64,000 nt of DNA from Streptomyces sp. MUM 178J (GTDB taxonomy: Bacteria > Actinomycetota > Actinomycetes > Streptomycetales > Streptomycetaceae), in the NCBI RefSeq assembly GCF_022414575.1, contig NZ_JADWYQ010000005.1, forward strand, positions 1-64,000. Direction: 5' to 3'. The notes under the pieces were generated by a model. It was not told where the DNA came from and ran no database searches. It was given only the letters and a program-made list of their open reading frames with translations. Shown one piece after another: positions 1-8,610 of this stretch (the stretch's first letter is position 1; the number at the start of each line of letters is the position of its first letter). Position numbers and translations under genes: made by a program.

Positions 1-127
1 CGTGGACGGGTCGACGGCGGCGCCTGACCCGTCGAAGAAGACGGGCGGGGTGCGGATGGCGCGGGCGGACGGCGACGCGGTGTGGCGCTTCGCGACGATC
101 GGCTCCAAGGTGGTCGTCCTCCCCTGA
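1..127 (+). CDS. C-terminal fragment of an unidentified protein
   Basis: An open frame runs in from the left edge and ends at a TGA at 125-127, giving about 41 residues that finish with WRFATIGSKVVVLP. High G/C at third codon positions fits a real Streptomyces coding end. No domain can be recognised in so short a tail, and it is separated from the small minus-strand ORF at 468-665 by a repeat-rich spacer. It could be a secreted or hypothetical protein; the function is unknown. Confidence 0.45.
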   Translation, partial: VDGSTAAPDPSKKTGGVRMARADGDAVWRFATIGSKVVVLP

Positions 128-467
128 CACGGGGTCCCCTCGCAGAACATGCGCCTCCGGCCGGGGCGTACAGGACTCCCCAAGGCCACGAGCAATGCCA
201 CACCCCCGAGAACGCCCACGGGCCACGGGCTCCACACCCCCGGGAAACGCCCGCGGGGCACGGCTCCGCGGGGCCGGGGAGCCCAGCGGCGGGCCAGTGC
301 CGCAGGAACGGGGAGCCTGGCAACGAGCCAGTGCCACAGGAACGGGGAGCCTGGCAACGAGCCAGTGCCGCACGGGTGTGAGGGCGAGGGCCCACACGAA
401 GAAGGGGCGGGTGGGCGGGGAAGGAGCCCACGCACCGCGAGGAGGCCGACAACCGGGCCGGAGGCCG
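128..467. repeat. Gene-free spacer with 34-bp tandem repeats
   Basis: This 340-bp stretch has no convincing gene. It contains two families of direct repeats with a 34-bp period. One has near-copies starting at 199 and 233. The other has three copies starting at 275, 309 and 343, each beginning CGGGGAGCC and containing GCCAGTGCC. The rest is G/C-rich and partly palindromic. Short plus-strand ORFs across it change reading frame with the repeats and look fortuitous. Confidence 0.6.
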
Positions 468-665
468 CTACGCGGCGGTGCGGCGCTCGTCCTCCTCCGC
501 GCCCTCGTCCGCCGGCTCCGCCGGACGGCGCCCCGCCCGCGGCGGGGTCGAGACCGCGTTCGCAGCGGCGCAGGACGCCAGAAGGTCGCTCATCGGGACG
601 CCCGACGGCGACGGCGTCGACGACGGCGCTTGCGTCCGCTGCGCTTCGCGCTCGGATGCCGGCAT
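468..665 (-). CDS. Small hypothetical protein (65 aa) behind a putative iron box
   Basis: The ORF starts with ATG at 663-665, preceded by a GGGAGG ribosome binding site about 6 nt upstream, and ends at TAG (468-470). The product is hydrophilic; its middle reads GVPMSDLLASCAAANAVSTPP, and the C-terminal third is Glu/Ala/Arg-rich. It has no signal peptide or membrane segment. The middle resembles short Streptomyces proteins of unknown function, but that is from memory and unverified. A 19-bp match to the DmdR/IdeR iron box lies 17 bp upstream of the start (682-700), suggesting induction under iron limitation. It could still be a fortuitous ORF, but RBS and operator placement argue otherwise. 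Confidence 0.55.
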   Translation of the reverse strand: MPASEREAQRTQAPSSTPSPSGVPMSDLLASCAAANAVSTPPRAGRRPAEPADEGAEEDERRTAA

Positions 666-681
666 GGAAGCCTCCCGGGGG

Positions 682-700
682 CTTAGTTAGGCACACCTAA
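682..700 (-). promoter_or_regulatory. Putative iron box (DmdR/IdeR operator)
   Basis: The plus-strand sequence CTTAGTTAGGCACACCTAA matches the actinobacterial iron-box consensus TTAGGTTAGGCTCACCTAA at 15 of 19 positions, including the core TTAGGC-ACACCTAA. It sits just upstream of the RBS and start of the small minus-strand ORF, where a repressor would block transcription. DmdR1 binding is inferred from the motif only. Confidence 0.55.
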
Positions 701-751
701 CCAGGACTGACTACCATGTCACCACGCCCGCCGACCCGATGCAACAATTTA

Positions 752-766
752 CCGACAGCCTGTCGG
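752..766. terminator. Short perfect palindrome downstream of tsaE
   Basis: CCGACAG-C-CTGTCGG is a perfect 7-bp inverted repeat, 39 bp beyond the tsaE stop and upstream of the iron box. It could end tsaE transcription or be an operator for the small ORF; a one-base loop argues against a normal RNA hairpin. Confidence 0.3.
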
Positions 767-804
767 CGTCTTCGTCGGAATGTACAGCCCTCCGCGCTGG
801 GGGC

Positions 805-1329
805 TCAGCCCGCCGCCGCCCCCAGTTCCACGCTCGTCCACCGCTCCCCGTATCCGGTCAGCGTGACCTCGCGCCGGTCGTCGTCCGTGCTGCCCACGAC
901 CCGGTGGATCCGCACGTGCAGCCGGTCCTCGGACAGGTCCTCGACCTTCCCCTCGCCCCACTCCACGACCACGACCGACTCCGGCAGCGACACGTCGAGG
1001 TCGAGGTCCTCCATCTCGTCCAGGCCGCCGCCCAGCCGGTAGGCGTCCACATGGACGAGTGCCGGCCCTCCGGTCAGCGACGGGTGGACGCGCGCGATGA
1101 CGAACGTCGGGGAGGTCACCGCCCCCCGTACTCCCAGGCCCTCCCCGAGCCCGCGCGTCAGCGTGGTCTTGCCCGCGCCCAGCTCGCCGCTGAGCATGAC
1201 CAGGTCCCCGGGGCGCAGCAGTTTCGCGAGCCTGCGCCCCAGTTCCTGCATCTGTTCGGGGGATTCGACCGGGAACTGGAGGGATGATTCAGCCGCCGGA
1301 CGTGCCGGGCTGCTGTGCGGTGCTTCCAT
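805..1329 (-). CDS. tsaE: tRNA N6-threonylcarbamoyladenosine biosynthesis ATPase TsaE
   Basis: TsaE is the ATPase of the complex that makes t6A at position 37 of ANN-decoding tRNAs, working with TsaB and TsaD. The 174-residue product has a Walker A motif GELGAGKTT (about 48-56), the family motifs SPTFVI and HVDAYRL, and a VEWGEG segment, all in the expected order. I chose the ATG at 1327-1329; an in-frame TTG lies further upstream at 1386 but deeper inside the preceding gene. The start overlaps the end of the alpha/beta hydrolase gene by about 40 bp, so the two are probably co-transcribed and translationally coupled. The tsaB and tsaD genes are not in this window. Confidence 0.9.
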   Translation of the reverse strand: MEAPHSSPARPAAESSLQFPVESPEQMQELGRRLAKLLRPGDLVMLSGELGAGKTTLTRGLGEGLGVRGAVTSPTFVIARVHPSLTGGPALVHVDAYRLGGGLDEMEDLDLDVSLPESVVVVEWGEGKVEDLSEDRLHVRIHRVVGSTDDDRREVTLTGYGERWTSVELGAAAG

Positions 1330-2563
1330 ACGGGTCAACGTTAGCCGCTCGCGGCACCGCGCCGACCCGCGCCAGCAGGTCGGCAAGCCGGTCGGTGACG
1401 GTCTCCGGGTGTTCCAGCATCACCAGATGGCCGGCGTCCGGCACCAGCACCAGCTCCGCGTCCGGCAGCCGGTCGGCGATGGCCTCGCTGTGGGAGCTGG
1501 GCGTGACCAGGTCCCGCTCCCCCGCCAGCACCAGCACCGGCACCTCCAGGAAGACCTCCAGCGCCGCCGACTTGTCGTGTTCTGCGAAGGCCGGATAGAA
1601 CTCGGCGACCACGTCGATCGGCGTGGACTCGATCAGCCGCTCCGCGAACCGCGCGACCGCCGGGTCCACGTCCTTCGACGAGAACGAGTACCGCTTGATC
1701 AGCCCGGCGAAGAGGTCCGCCGTCGCCCGCCGCCCGCGCTCCACCAGATCGGCCTGTGAGCCGAGCGCCCTGAGCACGCCGGGCAGCACCCGCCGCACCG
1801 CGTTCACCCCCACCACCGGCAGCCCGTAGGTGACCTCGCCGAGCCGGCCGCCCGATGTGCCGACGAACACGGCGCCCACGACCCGCTCACGCACCAGTTC
1901 GGGGCAGTGCGCGGCGAGGGCCATCATCGTCATGCCGCCCATGGAGTGGCCGGCCAGCACCAGCGGCCCCTCGGGGGCGGCGGCGTCGATGACCGCCTTG
2001 AGGTCGCGGCCGAGCTGGTCGATGGTGACCGGCGCGCCGTCCGGGCCCGCCTGTGCCAGGCCGCGCGCCGAGCGGCCGTGGCTGCGCTGGTCCCAGTACA
2101 CCGTGCGCACCAGCCCGCGCAGCGCGGCGCGCTGGAAGTGCCAGGAGTCCTGACTGAGGCAGTAGCCGTGGCTGAAGACGACCGTCACCGGCGCGGGCGA
2201 CCTGCGCCCGAACAGCCTGCGACGGCGCGGCCCCACCTGGCCGCCCGCCGTCTCCGGGTCCACCTCGTCGACCTCGTACCACAGCTCGGTGCCGTCGTCG
2301 GCGACCGCCTTGCCGGGGGTGCCGCGCAGCGAGCCGTACGGCCCCGAGGCGTCGAGGGCGAGCCGCGCCTTCCTGCGCATGCCGCGGCCGACGGTGAGCC
2401 GCTCGACCGCGACGCCCGCGGCGGCGCCGGCCGCGAGCACCCCTATCGCGGCGCCGGCGACACCCGCCCGGCGCCAGCCCCCCGCCGCTGCCGTCGCAGC
2501 CGTCGCGGCTGCTGCCGCCGCCGATGCGGCGGCAGCGGCGTCCTCGGTGCTGCTCTCGCTCAC
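1289..2563 (-). CDS. Membrane-anchored alpha/beta hydrolase
   Basis: This 424-residue protein has an Ala-rich N-terminus, one predicted membrane segment (about residues 33-53) and a canonical alpha/beta hydrolase domain. The nucleophile elbow is GHSMGG (Ser207); the acid is probably Asp351 in LAGERDLVTP and the base His379 in DAGHLV. An oxyanion-region SHGYCLSQDSW precedes them. Substrate cannot be predicted; esterase, lipase or peptidase activities all occur in this fold. The start is GTG with GGAGCGGAGG just upstream, 9 nt after the alr stop, so alr, this gene and tsaE form an operon-like string. Its placement is common in Streptomyces. Confidence 0.85.
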   Translation of the reverse strand: MSESSTEDAAAAASAAAAAATAATAAAGGWRRAGVAGAAIGVLAAGAAAGVAVERLTVGRGMRRKARLALDASGPYGSLRGTPGKAVADDGTELWYEVDEVDPETAGGQVGPRRRRLFGRRSPAPVTVVFSHGYCLSQDSWHFQRAALRGLVRTVYWDQRSHGRSARGLAQAGPDGAPVTIDQLGRDLKAVIDAAAPEGPLVLAGHSMGGMTMMALAAHCPELVRERVVGAVFVGTSGGRLGEVTYGLPVVGVNAVRRVLPGVLRALGSQADLVERGRRATADLFAGLIKRYSFSSKDVDPAVARFAERLIESTPIDVVAEFYPAFAEHDKSAALEVFLEVPVLVLAGERDLVTPSSHSEAIADRLPDAELVLVPDAGHLVMLEHPETVTDRLADLLARVGAVPRAANVDPYGSTAQQPGTSGG

Positions 2564-2572
2564 CCTCCGCTC

Positions 2573-3802
2573 CTACTCCTCGCGCTCTCCGTGCTTCTCG
2601 TGCTTGTCGTGCTTCTCGTGCTTCTCGTGCTTCTCGTGCAGATAGACGCGCGGAACCCGCTTGCCGATGCGCGTGACGATCTCGTATCCGATGGTGCCGG
2701 CCGCCTCCGCCCAGTCCTCGGCGGTCGGCTCACCCCGGTCGCCCGGCCCGAACAGCACCGCCTCCGCGCCCTCCCCGAGCAGCCGCCCGCCGGGCTCGCC
2801 CGGCCCGAGGTCCACCACGAACTGGTCCATCGCGATGCGGCCGGCCACCCGCAGCCGCTTCCCGCCCACGAGGACCGGGCCACGCCCGGACGCATGGCGC
2901 GGAATGCCGTCGGCGTAGCCGAGGGGGACGAGGCCGAGGGCCGTGTCGCCGTCCGTCACATAGTGGTGCCCGTAGCTGACGCCATGGCCTCCGGGGACCT
3001 GCTTGACCAGCGCGACAGAGGCGGAGAGCGTCATCACGGGGCGCAGCCCGAAGTCGGCGGGCGTGCCGATCTCGGGGCTCGGCGAGACCCCGTAGACGGC
3101 GATTCCGGTCCGTACGAGATCGAAGTGGGACTCGGGGAGGGTCAGCGTCGCCGGGGAGTTGGCGATGTGCCGCACTTCCGGATCCATCCCCTCCTTCTCC
3201 GCGTAGGCCACCAGATCGCGGAAGGAGTCGAGCTGGGCGGCGATCGAGGGGTGGCCGGGCTCGTCGGCGCAGGCGAAGTGGGACCACAGGCCGGTGACCT
3301 TGACCGCTCCCTCGGCCTCGGCGGCGCGGGCGGCCGCGACCAGCTCCGGCCAGTCGGCCGGCGAAGCGCCGTTGCGCCCCAGACCCGAGTCGGCCTTGAG
3401 CTGGACCCTGGCCGTCCGGCCGGCGGCGCGGGCCGCGGCGGCGGCCTCGTCCAGCGCCCACAGGCCGCTCACCGACACATCGATGCCGGCTTCGACGGCT
3501 TCGCGCCACGGGCCGCCGGGAGTCCACAGCCAGCACAGCAGGGGGGCGGTGATCCCCGCCTCGCGCAGTGCGAGCGCTTCCTCCGGGAGGGCGGCGCCGA
3601 GCCATGTCGCCCCGCCCTGGAGGGCGGCCCTGGCGCAGGGCAGCACGCCGTGCCCGTACGCGTCGGCCTTCACCACGGCCATCAGCGCGGACCCCGGGGC
3701 ATGGGCGCGCAGCGCACGGACATTGGCGCGCAGGGCCGAGAGGTCGATCTCCGCCCGGGCCCGGAGCGCGCGCTGCTGTGTCTGGTGTGTCTGGTGGCTC
3801 AT
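2573..3802 (-). CDS. alr: Alanine racemase
   Basis: Alanine racemase is a PLP enzyme that interconverts L- and D-alanine for peptidoglycan. The 409-residue product has the PLP-lysine motif VVKADAYGHG (Lys45) and the second catalytic residue in HGVSYGHHY (Tyr277), with an N-terminal TIM barrel followed by a beta domain. The ATG at 3800-3802 fits. The C-terminus is odd: after RVYL it carries a His/Lys/Glu repeat (HEK HEK HEK HDK HEK) encoded by a 9-bp tandem repeat, which most alanine racemases lack. It lies 21 bp downstream of nnr and 9 bp upstream of the hydrolase gene. Confidence 0.95.
   Translation of the reverse strand: MSHQTHQTQQRALRARAEIDLSALRANVRALRAHAPGSALMAVVKADAYGHGVLPCARAALQGGATWLGAALPEEALALREAGITAPLLCWLWTPGGPWREAVEAGIDVSVSGLWALDEAAAAARAAGRTARVQLKADSGLGRNGASPADWPELVAAARAAEAEGAVKVTGLWSHFACADEPGHPSIAAQLDSFRDLVAYAEKEGMDPEVRHIANSPATLTLPESHFDLVRTGIAVYGVSPSPEIGTPADFGLRPVMTLSASVALVKQVPGGHGVSYGHHYVTDGDTALGLVPLGYADGIPRHASGRGPVLVGGKRLRVAGRIAMDQFVVDLGPGEPGGRLLGEGAEAVLFGPGDRGEPTAEDWAEAAGTIGYEIVTRIGKRVPRVYLHEKHEKHEKHDKHEKHGEREE
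2591..2640. repeat. 9-bp microsatellite encoding a His-rich tail of Alr
   Basis: The unit GTGCTTCTC is repeated about 5.5 times, with one variant (GTGCTTGTC). Read on the minus strand it encodes repeated Glu-Lys-His triplets at the Alr C-terminus. The perfection of the repeat suggests slippage-driven length variation between strains. Confidence 0.85.
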
Positions 3803-3823
3803 CCCGCCCAGTGTCTCAAAGCG

Positions 3824-5293
3824 TTATGACACCCCTGGTACGACGTCCCGGATGTTCCGGACGTCCCGGCAGGCGGACGGCAGCGCGTCCGCCACCTCCT
3901 GGGCGGTGATCGGAGTGCCGCCGCGGGCCGCGGCAAGGCGTGCCGCCAGGCCGTGGAGGTACGCCCCGACCGAGCCCGCGTCGCGCGCGTCGAGGCCCGC
4001 GGCGAGGAGCGAGCCCGTCAGGCCGGACAGGACGTCGCCGCTGCCCGCCGTGGCGAGCCACGGCGTGCCCATGGGGTTGGCCCGCACCGGTGCGGCGTCC
4101 CCGGGGGCGGCCACGAGCGTCGTCGAGCCCTTGAGCAGCACGGTCGCCCCGAAGCGGGCGGCCAGCTCCCGCACGGAGGCGAGGCGCGCCGACTCCACCT
4201 CCTCACGGGAGACGCCGAGCAGGGCGGCCGCCTCGCCCGCGTGCGGGGTGAGCAGGGTGGGGGCGGCGCGGGTCCGTACGGTCTGCGGGTCCAGCAGCCG
4301 CAGACCGTCCGCGTCTACCAGGACGGGGACGTCGGAGGCCAGCACATCGCGGACGGCCCCCTCGGCGTCCTCTCCGAGGCCGGGGCCGACCGCCCAGGCC
4401 TGGACGCGGCCGGCCTTCGACGGGGGGCCGCCCTGGACCAGGCTCTCGGGGAAGCGGGCGATCACCGCGTCGGCCCCGGGGCCCACATACCGTACGGCCC
4501 CGGCCCCGCCGCGCAGCGCGCCCGCGACGGCGAGCACGGCCGCGCCCGGGTAGCGGGCGGAACCGGCCACGACGCCGACGACGCCCCTGCGGTACTTGTC
4601 GCTCTCCGCTGCGGGGTGCGGCAGCAGCCGCGCGACGTCCCCGTGCTGGAGCGCCTCCAGGTCGGGCACGGACGGCAGATGCTCCTCCAGGCCGATGGGA
4701 ACGAGGCGGACCGGGCCTGCGTGCTCATGGGCCGGATCGACGAGGAGCCCCGGCTTGTACGCGCCGAAGGTGACCGTCGCGTCGGCTCGCAGGGCCTCGC
4801 CGCGGACCTCGCCGGTGTCCGCCTCGGTCCCGCTGGGCAGGTCGACGGCGACGACGACGGCGTTCGAGCCGCGGGCGGCACGGGCCAGGGGGACGGCGTC
4901 GGCGCGCAGCCCGCCCTTGCCTCCGATGCCGGTGATGCCGTCCAGCACCAGGTCCGCGGCGGCCAGCGCCTCGAACGGGTCGTCGGCGACACGGCCGCCC
5001 GAGGCGAGCAGGTCGGCGAGGCCGCCGGGGTGGGCGCGGTCGGGCGCGAGGAGGACGGCCGCGACGCCGGCGCCGCGGCGGGCGAGGCGTGCGCCGGCGT
5101 ACAGGGCGTCGCCACCGTTGTCCCCGCTGCCTGCGAGGACCACCACCCGCGCGCCGTACACGCGGCCCAGCAGCCCGGCACAGGCCGCGGCCAGGCCCGC
5201 TGCGGCGCGGTGCATCAGCGCGCCCCCGGGCAGCCGCGCCATCAACTCGGCCTCTGCGGCCCTGACGGTCTCCACGCAGTACGCAGTACGCAT
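3824..5293 (-). CDS. nnr: Bifunctional NAD(P)HX epimerase/dehydratase
   Basis: This protein repairs hydrated NAD(P)H. The N-terminal YjeF_N domain epimerises R-NAD(P)HX, and the C-terminal ribokinase-like domain dehydrates the S form using ADP or ATP. The 489-residue product has both: AGSGDNGGDAL (about 54-64) marks the epimerase, and ATAGSGDVLSG (GSGD at about 417) marks the dehydratase. Length equals the fused bacterial form. It starts with ATG at 5291-5293, 77 bp after acpS, and precedes alr, an order I recall as usual in Streptomyces. Confidence 0.92.
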   Translation of the reverse strand: MRTAYCVETVRAAEAELMARLPGGALMHRAAAGLAAACAGLLGRVYGARVVVLAGSGDNGGDALYAGARLARRGAGVAAVLLAPDRAHPGGLADLLASGGRVADDPFEALAAADLVLDGITGIGGKGGLRADAVPLARAARGSNAVVVAVDLPSGTEADTGEVRGEALRADATVTFGAYKPGLLVDPAHEHAGPVRLVPIGLEEHLPSVPDLEALQHGDVARLLPHPAAESDKYRRGVVGVVAGSARYPGAAVLAVAGALRGGAGAVRYVGPGADAVIARFPESLVQGGPPSKAGRVQAWAVGPGLGEDAEGAVRDVLASDVPVLVDADGLRLLDPQTVRTRAAPTLLTPHAGEAAALLGVSREEVESARLASVRELAARFGATVLLKGSTTLVAAPGDAAPVRANPMGTPWLATAGSGDVLSGLTGSLLAAGLDARDAGSVGAYLHGLAARLAAARGGTPITAQEVADALPSACRDVRNIRDVVPGVS

Positions 5294-5370
5294 GCCCTGA
5301 GTCTGCCGCAGCCCTCGTGCCGGTGCGGCGACTTGCTCCCGCGGACGGGGCCCTTCCCGCCCACCTCCGG

Positions 5371-5739
5371 CTACCCCTCCGCGATCACCACCGCCGACGC
5401 CACCCCGGCGTCATGGCTCAGCGAGACATGCCACGCCCGCACCCCCAGCTCCGAGGCTCTCGCCGCCACCGTGCCGGTGACGCGCAGGCGGGGCTGGCCC
5501 GAATCCTCGACATAGACCTCGGCGTCGGTCCAGTGGAGTCCGCCCGGCGCGCCCAGAGCCTTGGCCACGGCCTCCTTCGCGGCGAAACGGGCCGCGAGGG
5601 AGGCGAAGCCCCGCCGCTCCCCGCTGGGCAGCAGCAGTTCCTGCCGGACGAAGAGCCGCTCCGCCAATGCCGGCGTGCGCCGCATGGTCGCGGCGAAGCG
5701 GTCGATCTCCGCGACGTCGATCCCCACCCCGATGATCAT
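5371..5739 (-). CDS. acpS: Holo-[acyl-carrier-protein] synthase
   Basis: AcpS transfers 4'-phosphopantetheine from CoA to apo-ACP in fatty acid (and some polyketide) synthesis. The 122-residue product begins [15 protein letters not shown], with the Mg-binding Asp of GIDVxEIxRF, and has the second signature [12 protein letters not shown] (about 52-63). Length is typical of the short AcpS class. The ATG (5737-5739) overlaps the glmS TGA in an ATGA arrangement, so translation is probably coupled to glmS. Upstream in-frame codons belong to the glmS shadow and were excluded. Confidence 0.95.
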   Translation of the reverse strand: MIIGVGIDVAEIDRFAATMRRTPALAERLFVRQELLLPSGERRGFASLAARFAAKEAVAKALGAPGGLHWTDAEVYVEDSGQPRLRVTGTVAARASELGVRAWHVSLSHDAGVASAVVIAEG

Positions 5740-7583
5740 TCGACGGTGACCGACTTGGCGAGATTGCGCGGCTGGTCGACCTCGTTGCCGCGGGCGGTGG
5801 CCAGTTCGCAGGCGAAGACCTGGAGCGGCACGGTCGCCACCAGGGGCTGCAGCAGGGTGGGCGTCGCGGGGATGCGGATGAGGTGGTCGGCGTACGGGAC
5901 GACCGTCTCGTCGCCCTCCTCCGCGATCACGATCGTCCGCGCGCCGCGCGCCCGGATCTCCTGGATATTGGAGACGATCTTGTCGTGGAGCACGGAGCGG
6001 CCGCGCGGCGACGGCACGACCACCACGACCGGCAGGTCGTTCTCGATGAGCGCGATGGGCCCGTGCTTCAGCTCGCCCGCCGCGAAGCCCTCGGCGTGCA
6101 TATAGGCGAGTTCCTTGAGCTTCAGCGCGCCCTCCAGCGCGACGGGATGGCCGACATGCCGCCCCAGGAAGAGCACGGTGTCCTTGTCGGCGAGGGAGCG
6201 GGCCAGTTCGCGCACCGGCTCCATGGTGTCGAGGACCTTCTCCACCTGGTGCGAGATGCGCGCCAGGTCTCGGATGACGGCGAGGATCTCGTCTCCCCAC
6301 TTGGTGCCGCGCACCTGCCCCAGGTAGAGGGCGACCAGATAGCAGGCCACAAGCTGGGTCAGGAACGCCTTGGTCGAGGCGACTGCGACCTCGGGCCCGG
6401 CGTGCGTGTAGAGCACGGCGTCGGACTCACGGGGGATGGTGGAGCCGTTGGTGTTGCAGATGGCCAGCACCTTCGCACCCTGCTCCCGGGCGTGCCGCAG
6501 CGCCATGAGGGTGTCCATGGTCTCCCCCGACTGGGAGATCGCGACCACCAGGGTGCGCTGGCCGAGGATGGGGTCCCGGTAGCGGAACTCGCTCGCCAGC
6601 TCCACCTCGCACGGGACGCGGGTCCAGTGCTCGATGGCGTACTTGGCGATGAGCCCGGCGTGGAAGGCGGTGCCGCAGGCCACGATGACGACCTTGTCGG
6701 CCTCGCGCAGCACGGAGACGGGGATGCGGATCTCGTCGAGGGTGAGGGACCCGGCCGCGTCGATACGGCCCAGCAGCGTGTCGGCGACGGCCTTGGGCTG
6801 CTCGGCGATCTCCTTCAGCATGAAGTAGTCGTAGCCGCCCTTCTCGGCGGCCGAGGCGTCCCAGTCGACGTGGTACGAGCGGACGTCCGCGGGGGCGCCG
6901 TCGAAGTCGGTGACCTCGACACCGTCGCGGCGCAGCTCCACGACCTGGTCCTGGCCGAGTTCGATCGCCGAGCGGGTGTGGGCGATGAACGCGGCCACGT
7001 CGGAGGCGAGGAAGGACTCGCCCTCTCCGACGCCCACCACCAGCGGCGAGTTGCGGCGCGCGCCGACGACGACGTCGGGCTCGTCCGCGTGTACGGCGAC
7101 GAGGGTGAACGCCCCTTCGAGCTGCCGGCACACCTGACGCATCGACTCGGCCAGATCGCCGCAGGAGGAGAACGACTCAGCGAGGAGGTGCGCCACCACC
7201 TCGGTGTCCGTCTCGGACGCCAGGGTGTGGCCGCGTTCGGCCAACTCCTCGCGCAGAGCGGCGAAGTTCTCGATGATGCCGTTGTGCACGACGGCGACGC
7301 GCCCGGCGTTGTCCAGATGGGGGTGGGCGTTGGTGTCGTTGGGTGCGCCGTGGGTGGCCCAGCGGGTGTGCCCGATGCCGGTCGAGCCGCTCGGCAGCGG
7401 CCGGTCGACCAGTTCCTTCTCCAGATTGACGAGCTTGCCCGCCTTCTTGGCCGCGGCCAGCCCGCCGTCGGCGAGCACGGCGACCCCGCCCGAGTCGTAC
7501 CCCCGGTACTCCAGCCGCTTGAGACCCGCCATGACTACATCGAGCGCCGACTGTCCGCCGACGTAACCCACGATTCCGCACAT
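5736..7583 (-). CDS. glmS: Glutamine--fructose-6-phosphate aminotransferase (isomerising)
   Basis: GlmS makes glucosamine-6-phosphate from fructose-6-phosphate and glutamine, the first committed step to UDP-GlcNAc. The 615-residue protein starts [10 protein letters not shown], so Cys2 becomes the N-terminal nucleophile of the glutaminase domain after Met removal. HTRWATHG and the glutaminase core follow, then two SIS isomerase domains (for example [11 protein letters not shown] and ATPTLLQPL), and the conserved end [10 protein letters not shown]. GlmM, the next enzyme of the pathway, is encoded at 11755-13113. acpS overlaps its stop codon. Confidence 0.97.
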   Translation of the reverse strand: MCGIVGYVGGQSALDVVMAGLKRLEYRGYDSGGVAVLADGGLAAAKKAGKLVNLEKELVDRPLPSGSTGIGHTRWATHGAPNDTNAHPHLDNAGRVAVVHNGIIENFAALREELAERGHTLASETDTEVVAHLLAESFSSCGDLAESMRQVCRQLEGAFTLVAVHADEPDVVVGARRNSPLVVGVGEGESFLASDVAAFIAHTRSAIELGQDQVVELRRDGVEVTDFDGAPADVRSYHVDWDASAAEKGGYDYFMLKEIAEQPKAVADTLLGRIDAAGSLTLDEIRIPVSVLREADKVVIVACGTAFHAGLIAKYAIEHWTRVPCEVELASEFRYRDPILGQRTLVVAISQSGETMDTLMALRHAREQGAKVLAICNTNGSTIPRESDAVLYTHAGPEVAVASTKAFLTQLVACYLVALYLGQVRGTKWGDEILAVIRDLARISHQVEKVLDTMEPVRELARSLADKDTVLFLGRHVGHPVALEGALKLKELAYMHAEGFAAGELKHGPIALIENDLPVVVVVPSPRGRSVLHDKIVSNIQEIRARGARTIVIAEEGDETVVPYADHLIRIPATPTLLQPLVATVPLQVFACELATARGNEVDQPRNLAKSVTVE

Positions 7584-7663
7584 GGCGGCAGCCTACGACG
7601 CCGCCGGGGGCGTCCGGGTCAGCCGAGACCGGAGCGCCCCGACGGCGGTCGGGAGGGAGGCGG

Positions 7664-8473
7664 TCAGCCGAGCTTGGCGAGCTGCGCGTCGACGACGGCT
7701 GTCGGCAGCGGGAAGTCCTTGCCGTTGATCAGGCCGCCGAAGTTGACGGCCACGAAGCGGGCCAGGGTGCCGTCCTTTCGGATGACGGCCAGCTTGGTGG
7801 GCATGGTGTCGCCGTCCTCCAGGTCGGCGGTGAGCGACCAGGCCACGGCCTCCTGGCCGCCCGACACCTTGATCTCCTCCACCTTGAGGATCTTCGACTT
7901 CTCGCCCTGCATGGTGGCCGTGAACCCGCCGGAGCACGCCTTGGCCGCGCTGCGGAGCGAGGCGAGGACCTCCTCGGCGCCGGTCCCCTCGTATGCGGCG
8001 AGGCCGACCAGTGTGGAGGTGAGGTTGAAGTTCTCGGCCAACTGCTCCTGGATCTCCTCCTCCGTCATGTCCTCGATGGAGACGTCCTGCTTCTGCTCGG
8101 CGGGCTCCTGGGTCGCCTGCCGGGTGACTGTCGCGGCGGGCTTGCCCAGCTTCACTCCGGACATGGCGTGGGCCAGCGGCTCGCACTCGGCCCTGTCGAC
8201 CTTGACCCCATCGGGCGTGGCGGCTGCGGCGACCGAACTCTTCTCCACCTTGTGGCCCTTGACGTCTCCCTGCGCCAAGACGATCTTCTCCAGTTCGGCA
8301 GCGGTCAGCGGCCTGCCCCCGCCTTCCGCGGCGGCCGGCTTCTCGCTCCGGGCCGCCTCCCTGCCGGAGGACTTGTTCTCCTCGTCCGACGAGCCGCTGC
8401 AGGCTGTGGCCAGCAGGCCCAGACAGACCGCGGATACGGCGACGGCGGAACGGCGGACGACGGCGGCTCGCAT
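7664..8473 (-). CDS. Putative secreted lipoprotein
   Basis: The 269-residue product starts at ATG 8471-8473 with a GGGGAGAG ribosome binding site; an earlier in-frame start lacks one. The N-terminus RAAVVRRSAVAVSAVCLGLLATAC is a lipoprotein signal peptide with Cys25 as the likely lipidation site, followed by a Ser/Glu-rich linker. The rest is a soluble extracellular domain without a motif I recognise; two Cys residues in the mature part could pair. A perfect inverted repeat (8488-8514) lies just upstream. The gene is 80 bp from glmS and probably separately transcribed. Function unknown. Confidence 0.75.
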   Translation of the reverse strand: MRAAVVRRSAVAVSAVCLGLLATACSGSSDEENKSSGREAARSEKPAAAEGGGRPLTAAELEKIVLAQGDVKGHKVEKSSVAAAATPDGVKVDRAECEPLAHAMSGVKLGKPAATVTRQATQEPAEQKQDVSIEDMTEEEIQEQLAENFNLTSTLVGLAAYEGTGAEEVLASLRSAAKACSGGFTATMQGEKSKILKVEEIKVSGGQEAVAWSLTADLEDGDTMPTKLAVIRKDGTLARFVAVNFGGLINGKDFPLPTAVVDAQLAKLG

Positions 8474-8487
8474 GCGATGACTCTCCC

Positions 8488-8517
8488 CGTGTTCAGACGA
8501 ATGTCGTGAACACGATA
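8488..8517 (-). promoter_or_regulatory. Operator-like inverted repeat and possible -10 upstream of the lipoprotein gene
   Basis: CGTGTTCA and TGAACACG are perfect 8-bp arms separated by 11 bp (8488-8495 and 8507-8514). On the minus strand a TATCGT hexamer (8512-8517) overlaps the upstream arm and could be a -10 box; I could not find a good -35. The layout suggests repression by a dimeric regulator, but none is identified. Confidence 0.4.
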
Positions 8518-8610
8518 AAGGCACCACCTCGCCCGGTGATCATCTCAGGCTTTGCCAGGACAAGACTGTAATGCCCCTGTGATCGAACCGGCCCTGACGC
8601 GGCGAACCCG

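Noticed and set aside
128..700. Several plus-strand short frames (up to 183 codons) at the left edge
   Set aside because: They run through tandem repeats and opposite the better-supported small minus-strand ORF; no RBS or domain supports them.
1330..1386. TTG start giving a longer TsaE
   Set aside because: It lies deeper inside the hydrolase gene and adds a non-conserved Cys/Arg-rich segment; the ATG at 1329 fits the family length.
3294..4553. Plus-strand 419-codon open frame over alr and nnr
   Set aside because: Ser/Arg/Ala-rich shadow of two genes with full catalytic motifs on the other strand.
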